Of a stretch of 24,788 bases of DNA, positions 17,661 to 23,589 are shown piece by piece. The stretch is from a virus, in the IMG/VR virus record IMGVR_UViG_3300032086_000866, positions 1-24,788 of that record; one strand, given 5' to 3'. Position 1 is the first letter of the stretch, and every line of letters begins with the position of its first letter. The translations under genes and the position numbers were made by a program. The notes under the pieces are model-generated. The model made no database searches, was not told where the DNA came from, and worked only from the letters and a program-made list of their open reading frames with translations.

Positions 17661-17948
17661 TTAATTTTTAAATTGAAATTCTATTGTGAACTTGTCTAAA
17701 TCATCGTCATTATTGCGAATATTTTCATTGCCCATATCTAATACTTTTTTACGAAGATATTGCATCTTCTTTTCGTCGAAATAATCAGCTTGTTCGATTA
17801 ATTCTTTATGATTGGGTAAATTTTTGCGAAGTTTGCAAAAATGAATGTCATGGTCTGTTTTTAAATCTTCTAATAAAATTAAAAATGTCTTAAATAATTT
17901 CTTAGTATTACGACCATAATAATCGCCTAATAATCCTTTTGCGTCCAT
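17661..17948 (-). CDS. Small unassigned protein ahead of chaperone-position genes (95 aa)
   Basis: This 95-residue protein starts MDAKGLLGDYYGRNTKKLFK and is mostly helical and charged; its C-terminus is acidic, then ends FTIEFQFKN. I do not recognise it. It is the first minus-strand gene after the plus-strand block and reads away from it, so it is the first gene of the transcript that runs through the tape measure and tip genes. Two AGG-type ribosome binding sites (AGGTTTAAGG) precede its ATG. Small proteins in this place can be tail assembly factors, but nothing in the sequence proves that. Confidence 0.55.
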   Translation of the reverse strand: MDAKGLLGDYYGRNTKKLFKTFLILLEDLKTDHDIHFCKLRKNLPNHKELIEQADYFDEKKMQYLRKKVLDMGNENIRNNDDDLDKFTIEFQFKN

Positions 17949-18009
17949 AATTTAAACCTTAAACCTAAATTATATTACACAAAAAACAATAAAAAGTGTA
18001 AAGAAAAGC
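17949..18009. promoter_or_regulatory. Divergent leader between the minus-strand tail operon and plus-strand neck/tube block
   Basis: This 61-base gap separates two genes that read away from each other, so promoters in both directions are expected. On the minus strand it holds GTGTAATATAATTTAGG (17964-17980) followed by TTTAAGG. On the plus strand it holds GTGTAAAG (17996-18003) followed by AAAAGC and the ATG at 18010. TTACAC at 17975-17980 and GTGTAA at 17996-18001 form an inverted pair about an A-rich centre. This could be two back-to-back promoters sharing a regulator site. The plus-strand ribosome binding site is weak. Confidence 0.5.
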
Positions 18010-18462
18010 ATGGCAAGTTTACTTACAGCTGCGGATAAATCAGCATTGAATGATGTCATGGACAGTCTCCATGATACTTTTGCACGCGATATCCAGATAA
18101 TCAAAGAAGCCACAAAAACAGTTACAACTCCTAGTTCAGAGTTTAACTCCGTTTACGGAACCGCTGGATCAACAACAAGTGTTGTAAATGTAACACAATC
18201 TGGCAGTTACAAAGCGAGAGTTCAATATATGAATCAAAACGAAGAATATTTTGCAGACTCTCAACTTGACTCTCAATTAAAAATTAAAATGCCTGCAGGT
18301 AGCGTAAGAATCAAGGTTTCTGGAGATGCACATAGTTATTTAAAAGATGCAAAACGTGTCCAACTGGATGGCAGAAGGTTTACTATTTTTAGTGATTATA
18401 GGCCGCACGGACTTTTTGATGCGAGATTTTATACTTATTATTTAAAGCCGATCGATGAGTAA
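18010..18462 (+). CDS. Probable head closure or neck protein (150 aa)
   Basis: The 150-residue protein starts MASLLTAADKSALNDVMDSL with a helix, followed by a beta-rich second half containing IKMPAGSVRIKVSGDAH and KRVQLDGRRFTIFSDYRPHG and ending in Tyr-rich YTYYLKPID. The pattern of a DG turn, a beta strand and a final strand is seen in small head-tail joining or stopper proteins (SPP1 gp16 or HK97 gp9 type). Its place first in a block of neck and tube genes fits this. Weak sequence support means it could instead be another small connector protein. Its stop overlaps the next ATG by 8 bases (ATGAGTAA), suggesting coupled translation. Confidence 0.45.
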   Translation: MASLLTAADKSALNDVMDSLHDTFARDIQIIKEATKTVTTPSSEFNSVYGTAGSTTSVVNVTQSGSYKARVQYMNQNEEYFADSQLDSQLKIKMPAGSVRIKVSGDAHSYLKDAKRVQLDGRRFTIFSDYRPHGLFDARFYTYYLKPIDE

Positions 18463-19036
18463 TGTTGTAGTTCCAGCAGGAGCAATAGACATTGTTTACC
18501 AGCAGACTGGTAAATTTTTAAGAAAAGATGTCGAGTCGCGACTAATAAAAGAGTTCGAAGTCTTAAAACGAGAAATGTTGTCTGAGTTTAACAATCATCC
18601 AGTAACTCGCGAACTTGAACAAAAAACCAGTGCAGATCCTAGCTCTTTTGTTAGTGTGGGAAGTTTGTTTGGTTTTATTGGTTTTAATCAAAACGATGAA
18701 CCAATTACAGTTGTAAGAGAAATGCTTAAAACGTCGTATATAGCATTTATAAGAACAAAAGGAGCTATTGTAGATTTCAAAGTATATTATCCATCAAAAG
18801 ACGAACTTTTTGACGCAACTCCATTACCGTATGCCACGGGTAGAAGCTGGTTAAAAGGCATAGAAACAGGATTGTCTGGTCTTGGCAGATATTTAAATAT
18901 TGAATCAGATGCCAGTAGGTCTGGAGGAGGTATACAAAGTCAATCACAAGTTCGCGGAGGAAGATTTAAAAATACGAAATATATATCAGAAATACTAAAT
19001 AACTTTATTATAAAAGTCAACAAACTAAAACTATGA
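18455..19036 (+). CDS. Probable tail completion or neck protein (193 aa)
   Basis: The 193-residue protein has a helical start (QQTGKFLRKDVESRLIKEFE), a hydrophobic LFGFIGF motif at about residues 69-75, beta strands (TSYIAFIRTKGAIVDFKVYY) and then LPYATGRSWLKGIETGLSGL, a segment common in neck or tail-completion proteins that ends in a glycine-rich amphipathic helix. HK97 gp10-type proteins occupy the same slot between the stopper and the tail tube genes. The assignment is by position and overall look, not by a diagnostic motif. It is coupled to its neighbours at both ends: an 8-base overlap upstream and ATGA downstream. Confidence 0.42.
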   Translation: MSNVVVPAGAIDIVYQQTGKFLRKDVESRLIKEFEVLKREMLSEFNNHPVTRELEQKTSADPSSFVSVGSLFGFIGFNQNDEPITVVREMLKTSYIAFIRTKGAIVDFKVYYPSKDELFDATPLPYATGRSWLKGIETGLSGLGRYLNIESDASRSGGGIQSQSQVRGGRFKNTKYISEILNNFIIKVNKLKL

Positions 19037-19956
19037 AACCACAATTTCAACATACATTAATGACCAGCTTTTTTCTTTGGTTTGACAACTATTTGCAAAA
19101 GTATGGAGAAGCTTACAAAAACAAAACTGGCGTATTTTATAATATGACCGATGATAGATTGTCAAGTGACTATAATGTTTATTCGTCACAATACAAACAA
19201 TTTATATTTGATAGTGGCTTGCATAGCGGAGTTGTAAATTCACAAGGAACTCAAGGTGCAATAGTTCTCGACAGAGTCAGTGGCCAAAGAGAAGATGGCA
19301 CAGCTTTTGAAATACCTCGCGGAACAAGTGGTTTAACAATAGATTATGATAACGGTAGAGTATTTTTTACTGGTGACGATTCTGGAAATGTGCCTGGCAA
19401 TGATTTATCTTTGAGCGGTCAATTCGCGGTAAAAGACTTTAATATATATATGACAAACCAAACAGAAGAAGATTTGGTTATTGAAAAATTTAAAACAAAT
19501 GATAGATTTGGCGCTATTAACACAACTGGAGTAGAACCTTATGATCAAGTTTTACCAGCAGTTTTTGTTACTTCTGAAAGTGTGCAAAATGAACCATTTG
19601 CTTTTGGCGGATTAGATATTACAAAAACAAACGTAAAAGCTGTTGTTATGACTAGTGATTTATATTGTTTAGATTGTGTATTGTCATTAGCAGCGGACGC
19701 TCAAAAAAGATCTTTTGTGCAAGTTGACTTTGAAGATTTTCCTACAACAGAGTTTGGTGATATAAAGTCAGCAACTTATCCTACAGGATACAGCTACAAT
19801 CAAGTAGAAAGTGACGCATCTGACAGTTTGTTTCATATTGAGTCTGTAGACGTTTCAAAATTAAGTGATCGTGTCAAAAAGCGCGTGAATCCTAACATTT
19901 TTGTAGGATTTATTGATTTTGAAATACACAAATATCGTTCGCCTAGAGCAAATTAA
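19033..19956 (+). CDS. Unassigned structural protein, 307 aa (possible tail terminator region)
   Basis: I do not recognise this 307-residue protein. It begins with an aromatic helix (TSFFLWFDNYLQKYGEAY), has beta-rich middle sequence (LTIDYDNGRVFFTGDDSGNV), and ends with NIFVGFIDFEIHKYRSPRAN. Cys residues appear as a pair in LYCLDCVLSLAADAQ. It lies between the neck candidates and the first tube gene, where tail terminator genes often occur, but it is about twice the usual terminator length. It overlaps the previous gene by ATGA, and its stop is followed by the long leader of the tube gene, so it may end a three-gene neck transcript. Confidence 0.5.
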   Translation: MKPQFQHTLMTSFFLWFDNYLQKYGEAYKNKTGVFYNMTDDRLSSDYNVYSSQYKQFIFDSGLHSGVVNSQGTQGAIVLDRVSGQREDGTAFEIPRGTSGLTIDYDNGRVFFTGDDSGNVPGNDLSLSGQFAVKDFNIYMTNQTEEDLVIEKFKTNDRFGAINTTGVEPYDQVLPAVFVTSESVQNEPFAFGGLDITKTNVKAVVMTSDLYCLDCVLSLAADAQKRSFVQVDFEDFPTTEFGDIKSATYPTGYSYNQVESDASDSLFHIESVDVSKLSDRVKKRVNPNIFVGFIDFEIHKYRSPRAN

Positions 19957-20067
19957 GTGTAAAGTAAAGTATAAAGTTGACTTTTAACTTTATATAAGTT
20001 TAGAAAAAATTTCACATTACAGTAGAAATGTTGTAAACAACAATAACCTTAAACCTTTTTAAATATC
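19957..20067 (+). promoter_or_regulatory. Long leader with hairpin before the main tail-tube candidate
   Basis: This 111-base gap is the longest in the block. It opens with GTGTAAAG (19957-19964), similar to the leader before 18010. A hairpin follows: TATAAAGTT (19970-19978) pairs with AACTTTATA (19986-19994). GTTGT and ACAAC (20030-20041) make a small second hairpin. AACCTTAAACCT (20045-20056) is identical to 12 bases at 17955-17966 but points the other way relative to its gene. No Shine-Dalgarno sequence precedes the ATG at 20068. It probably carries a promoter and a structured 5-prime untranslated region for a highly expressed gene. Confidence 0.45.
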
Positions 20068-21303
20068 ATGGCAAGAAACAGAGTAATTTATCAAAGTGAA
20101 GCGTTGTTTGTGACCCATCAATATACTGGCAACCAAACAATCGACTTAGTAACTAATGGATGCGGTGGCGTTGGCGGCGCAGCTCCTGACTTTGCTGGTA
20201 CACACGCACATATTCCAGCGAAAGCAATGCACCAAATTCATCGCGTTCAAAGTGCAAACTATAATTTTGCAATTAACAGAACTGACATTAATCAATTTGG
20301 ACAGCTAGCTCGTATAGACACAGCTGTAATTGATGCCCCAACGGTAGGACTAGATTTTACATATTTAGTAACGAATGGCGTAAACGAAGACGCTTTAGGA
20401 ATTAGTGTTGATCCTGCAAATTTAAACGATGCAACAACAGTAACAACTTCTGCCATTTCTGGGATCCTTTCAAATATTTCTGGTAGAAACTATCATATTC
20501 TAACGGTAAAAGAAGGATCTGATGCAAATAACTCATCTTTGCAGGCTTCTTCAGACAGCACTGTAATTTCAATTGGAAATGGTTTTATTACTAACTATAG
20601 TGTTAACGCGTCAGTTGGTGCGGTTCCAACAGCTAGTGTTTCCGTCGAGGGCTTAAATATTACCGCTCAAAGCGGCGCAGCATTAATGACCACTCCAGCG
20701 ATTGACCCTGACGCTGGTACACAGGGTACTGCGACATTTGGATTACCTGCTCCAGTTACTGGAGATGTTGATCAAATAATTAGGCCAGGCGATATTAAAG
20801 TTGAATTTATAGGATCTGCTGGCGCACAAGGCACAGGATTATTAACACAATTAGTAGATGCTGACCGCCGAACCGCTGCTCATATTAATAGTTTTTCAAT
20901 TGATTTGCCATTAGGCAGAAGCGTATTACAAAGATTAGGAAATTCTTTTGGCTTTGCCAGAGAAATCGACTTCCCAGTGCAAGTAAGCGCTAGTATTTCT
21001 GCAACAGTTGCAGATTTAAAAGCGGGCAATCTATTTGATGAGCTTTATACGACAAATAAGCATGATATTGTATTAAAAATGCACAGGCCATCAACCGCAG
21101 GCGCTACTCAAGGTGAAGCTCAGTTGGCATATATACTTAAAAATGCAACACTTGACAGCGAATCATTTAGCTCAAGCATTGGAGATAACAAATCTGTTGA
21201 TTTATCATTTACCGCTACTATTGGTGGTCCACAAGATACAACCAACGGGCTATTTATCTCTGGAATTCAATGCGGAATTAATGCTATTAGAGGTTCAGAA
21301 TAA
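20068..21303 (+). CDS. Probable major tail tube protein, two-domain (411 aa)
   Basis: The 411-residue protein looks like two tube-type beta domains in one chain. The first (about 60-195) contains NYNFAINRTDINQFGQL, PTVGLDFTYLVTNG and ITNYSVNASVGAVPTASVS. The second (about 271-387) contains INSFSIDLPLGRSVLQRLG, FPVQVSASISATVADL and ESFSSSIGDNKSVDLSFTAT. Fused double-domain tube subunits are known from phage T5 (pb6), which forms trimers in place of hexamers. The protein has its own leader and a terminator hairpin just downstream, which fits a gene that must be expressed very highly. This makes it the best candidate for the main tube subunit among the four paralogues here. The fold is inferred from pattern only; a baseplate-like or decorating role is the alternative. 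Confidence 0.62.
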   Translation: MARNRVIYQSEALFVTHQYTGNQTIDLVTNGCGGVGGAAPDFAGTHAHIPAKAMHQIHRVQSANYNFAINRTDINQFGQLARIDTAVIDAPTVGLDFTYLVTNGVNEDALGISVDPANLNDATTVTTSAISGILSNISGRNYHILTVKEGSDANNSSLQASSDSTVISIGNGFITNYSVNASVGAVPTASVSVEGLNITAQSGAALMTTPAIDPDAGTQGTATFGLPAPVTGDVDQIIRPGDIKVEFIGSAGAQGTGLLTQLVDADRRTAAHINSFSIDLPLGRSVLQRLGNSFGFAREIDFPVQVSASISATVADLKAGNLFDELYTTNKHDIVLKMHRPSTAGATQGEAQLAYILKNATLDSESFSSSIGDNKSVDLSFTATIGGPQDTTNGLFISGIQCGINAIRGSE

Positions 21304-21328
21304 AATACCATTAAATATAAGTTATATT

Positions 21329-21362
21329 TTACACCACAGTCTTTTGATTGTGGTGTAATTTT
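21329..21362 (+). terminator. Hairpin terminator after the 411-residue tube gene
   Basis: A 13-base-pair stem (TTACACCACAGTC, with one G-T pair, against GATTGTGGTGTAA) closes a TTTT loop, followed by TTTT on the plus strand. It lies 25 bases after the stop codon of the tube gene. The T run is short, so termination may be partial, letting some transcripts reach the next gene. The 3-prime arm contains the GTGTAA that begins the leader motif of the next gene. Confidence 0.7.
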
Positions 21363-21369
21363 ATATAGG
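21353..21369 (+). promoter_or_regulatory. Leader motif copy before the 391-residue gene
   Basis: The plus strand reads GTGTAATTTTATATAGG and the ATG follows after one further base. The sequence matches the minus-strand copy before the tape measure. The AGG is too close to the ATG to be an ordinary Shine-Dalgarno sequence, which argues that the motif is kept for transcription or another role. It overlaps the 3-prime arm of the terminator hairpin. Confidence 0.45.
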
Positions 21370-21370
21370 C

Positions 21371-22546
21371 ATGAGGAACAGGATAGCATATCAAAACGTA
21401 GGATTATTAACTGGACCATCTCCAGCATATCAAGTTCATAGTGGATCTGATGGCTCTTCAAAGTTAACCGCATTAAACTTAGTTCAAGCAGCAAGTTTTG
21501 ATATTGGAATAAATCGCGCTGAAGTTAAACAAATCGGGGGGAATACGCTGGCCGCAAGACAGCCCGTTTTGCAGCCGAATGTTGCTTTAGGATTCACTTA
21601 TTTATTAACAGATGGAATAAATGAAAAAACATTAGGTTTTAATGTTGCTGGTAATACTTCTTTTTTAAGTGGGGTAACTGGCAATGATGATAGAAACTTC
21701 TTCTTGTTTGTTACTAAAAATCAACAAACAGATTTTAATTTACAAAGTGGATTTAACGATCTTAGTGTTTTAAGTTTTGGCAATTGTTATGTAAATAACT
21801 ATTCTTTGGAAGCTTCTGTGGGCGCATTACCAACTGTGTCATTAGATTATTCCGCGTCTAATGTAAGATTTGACCAAACAAGCGGAACTTACAATCCTAG
21901 TCATAGTAACCCTAAATATGATAATATTTATGCTTCTGGAATTATTCCCGCTGTAGATAGAGATAACGGAACACTAGCAACTGATTTTGACAACTTTGGA
22001 TACGTAGTAAAAGGCGGTAGCACACAAGAAACATTATCGTCTTTGGGTGGAGTATTTCACACTGGAGATACTAAATTTATAGAACCTGGAGACATTCACG
22101 TAGAATTTTCAAACCCCAATATAGGAGGTATACGTTTAAGTGGTTCACAAAAAATGCATGTACAATCTGTTTCAATAAACGTTCCAGTAAACAGAACTGA
22201 TTTATACGGTTTTGGATCTAAATATGTTTACGACAGAAGGGCAGAATATCCAACATTAGGACAAATAGAAATATCCGCCACTGCAACAAATGTTGTTACT
22301 GGACAAACTGATACCATATTTTCTAAAGATGATGTTTATCAAATGGAATTGTTGTTTAAAAAATCTAGCTCGCCAACAAATGCCACTGACACGGTTTTAA
22401 CAAAATTTCAAGACGCTAAAATAGTTGCGCAGTCTATAAATCAAACAATTGGCTCAAATATGTCTTTTAACGCGACTTTCTCATTTGAGTGCAGTGCCAG
22501 TAAGGGATTCTTATTTAGTGGCCTTGCAGCGGACGTGGGGGACTAA
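21371..22546 (+). CDS. Second tail-tube paralogue (391 aa)
   Basis: The 391-residue protein is a clear paralogue of the 411-residue protein upstream. Both begin alike (MRNRIAYQ against MARNRVIYQ), which supports this start. Other shared segments are GINRAEVKQIG, FTYLLTDGINEKTLGF, NNYSLEASVGALPTVSLDY, IEPGDIHVEF and VQSVSINVPVNRTDLYGFG. The same two-domain layout is visible. It could be a minor tube ring, for instance at the head-proximal end, an alternative tube subunit, or a decorated tube protein. A usable Shine-Dalgarno sequence is missing. The stop codon abuts the stop of the convergent minus-strand gene with no base between them. Confidence 0.6.
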   Translation: MRNRIAYQNVGLLTGPSPAYQVHSGSDGSSKLTALNLVQAASFDIGINRAEVKQIGGNTLAARQPVLQPNVALGFTYLLTDGINEKTLGFNVAGNTSFLSGVTGNDDRNFFLFVTKNQQTDFNLQSGFNDLSVLSFGNCYVNNYSLEASVGALPTVSLDYSASNVRFDQTSGTYNPSHSNPKYDNIYASGIIPAVDRDNGTLATDFDNFGYVVKGGSTQETLSSLGGVFHTGDTKFIEPGDIHVEFSNPNIGGIRLSGSQKMHVQSVSINVPVNRTDLYGFGSKYVYDRRAEYPTLGQIEISATATNVVTGQTDTIFSKDDVYQMELLFKKSSSPTNATDTVLTKFQDAKIVAQSINQTIGSNMSFNATFSFECSASKGFLFSGLAADVGD

Positions 22547-23053
22547 TTAGACTATATTCTCGCGGTTACCTGTTACTGGAGCTACTCGAACATCAGTTCC
22601 TGCAACTTGCCTTGGTTGAGCTTGATAGTAATTATAAGCATAAACTTGTTTTTCTAACTCTTCTTCTGCGTCTTTTGCTAACCCGCGATATGTTTTAGCA
22701 ATTTCGTTTTTGTTTGTGCGAGTAATCATAGAATCACCTTCACGCAAAGAAATAAAATCTACACTGCTATCAATGCCTTTTAATACATTTCTAGCCTTTT
22801 TACGATAAAAATGTTTTAAATATAATTGTTTAAATATTCCACTTTCTTCGTAGCCAAATTTATTTTCTGGGACAATTTTAATATTATCCGTAACACCAAT
22901 ACCAGAACCGCTAAATGAAGTAAATATTAAAGTATTTAGCTCACCAATATTATTTTCAAACCACCCTGAAATTTGGCTCAGAGTGGCCATGTCTGTATCA
23001 CTGTCAAATTCATTGACAAAAACACTATTAGCTAATACTTTAAATTCGTTCAT
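22547..23053 (-). CDS. Probable head-tail adaptor protein (168 aa)
   Basis: The 168-residue protein has an early helix (ISGWFENNIGELNTLIFTSF), a YLKHFYRKKARNVLKGI helix and a segment LREGDSMITRTNKNEIAKTY followed by a long helix with acidic residues (LAKDAEEELEKQVYAYNYY). The GDS plus N-x-x-E-x-A-x-x-Y-R pattern and the mostly helical make-up fit connector/adaptor proteins that sit on the portal (HK97 gp6 or SPP1 gp15 group). It is coupled to the SAP-like gene by TAATG, two genes after the capsid gene, where adaptors are commonly found. No diagnostic catalytic motif exists for this class, so the call is moderate. Confidence 0.5.
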   Translation of the reverse strand: MNEFKVLANSVFVNEFDSDTDMATLSQISGWFENNIGELNTLIFTSFSGSGIGVTDNIKIVPENKFGYEESGIFKQLYLKHFYRKKARNVLKGIDSSVDFISLREGDSMITRTNKNEIAKTYRGLAKDAEEELEKQVYAYNYYQAQPRQVAGTDVRVAPVTGNRENIV

Positions 23054-23472
23054 TAGAAACCTTCAGACATTAATTTTTTTACTTTATCGAACTGCGGATC
23101 ATTTGGATCAATAATTGGCTTTTGCTCGCCAGTAGCATATCTGCGGCCTTTTGTTTGACTGACAAATTCTTTTACTAGCTTTTGCTTAAGAGCTGACCTG
23201 TTACCAGATGGAAATACTCCAGCTTCTACTGCCAAAGCTTGCATATCTGTTAAAGTCATATTTGACAAATCATCCTTAAAAACTTCTAAATCATTAGTTT
23301 TAAATACTGTTGTTTGATCCACGCCTAGAAGCTCTTCAAGTTCTCTAACTTTATCAACTTCTAGTTTTCCGTCCATTAAATTAAGTTGTTCCAACTCAGA
23401 CTGTTTTTTAGCAACCGTCTTTTTTCTAGGCTTCTTAGCAGAAGCTTTTCTTTTTGAAGTAGTCTTTTTCAT
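23053..23472 (-). CDS. Lysine-rich SAP/HeH-like protein (139 aa)
   Basis: The first 25 residues are strongly basic (MKKTTSKRKASAKKPRKKTV). Residues about 69-103 read LSNMTLTDMQALAVEAGVFP then SGNRSALKQKLVKEF, the helix-extended-loop-helix pattern of SAP or HeH domains, which bind DNA in many proteins. The C-terminus has NDPQFDKVKKLMSEGF. Placed between capsid and adaptor, it may contact packaged DNA inside the head or help at the portal. Small SAP/HeH proteins next to capsid genes are also seen in other tailed phages, sometimes linked to DNA end or maturation functions. An AAGGA ribosome binding site lies about 12 bases before the ATG. Confidence 0.6.
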   Translation of the reverse strand: MKKTTSKRKASAKKPRKKTVAKKQSELEQLNLMDGKLEVDKVRELEELLGVDQTTVFKTNDLEVFKDDLSNMTLTDMQALAVEAGVFPSGNRSALKQKLVKEFVSQTKGRRYATGEQKPIIDPNDPQFDKVKKLMSEGF

Positions 23473-23493
23473 ATTTTATAATATTTCCTTATA

Positions 23494-23518
23494 CCTTTGA
23501 ATTCTATTCTTATTACAC
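23494..23518 (-). promoter_or_regulatory. Variant leader motif downstream of the capsid terminator
   Basis: On the minus strand, after the capsid terminator, the sequence begins GTGTAATAAGAATAG and ends in AAAGG, followed by TATAAGGAAAT before the ATG at 23472. It has the GTGTAAT and AAGG ends of the shared motif with a longer spacer. It would let the SAP-like and adaptor genes be transcribed separately from the capsid gene. Confidence 0.4.
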
Positions 23519-23540
23519 TTTTTAAGTTAAAAATAGAAAT

Positions 23541-23568
23541 AAAAAACCCGCCCCAAATGGAGCGGGTT
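23541..23568 (-). terminator. Intrinsic terminator after the major capsid gene
   Basis: On the minus strand AACCCGCTCC pairs with GGGGCGGGTT around an ATTT loop (10 base pairs, one T-G), followed by a run of T residues. It begins 22 bases after the capsid stop codon. The GC-rich stem in an AT-rich region and the T tract make this a strong classical terminator. It limits read-through from the very highly expressed capsid gene into the downstream genes. Confidence 0.9.
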
Positions 23569-23589
23569 AAGAGTTTGTGTCGATATGGA

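Noticed and set aside
19970-19994. Terminator after the 307-residue gene
   Set aside because: The stem is AT-only apart from one G-C pair per arm and has no following T run, so I describe it only as leader structure.
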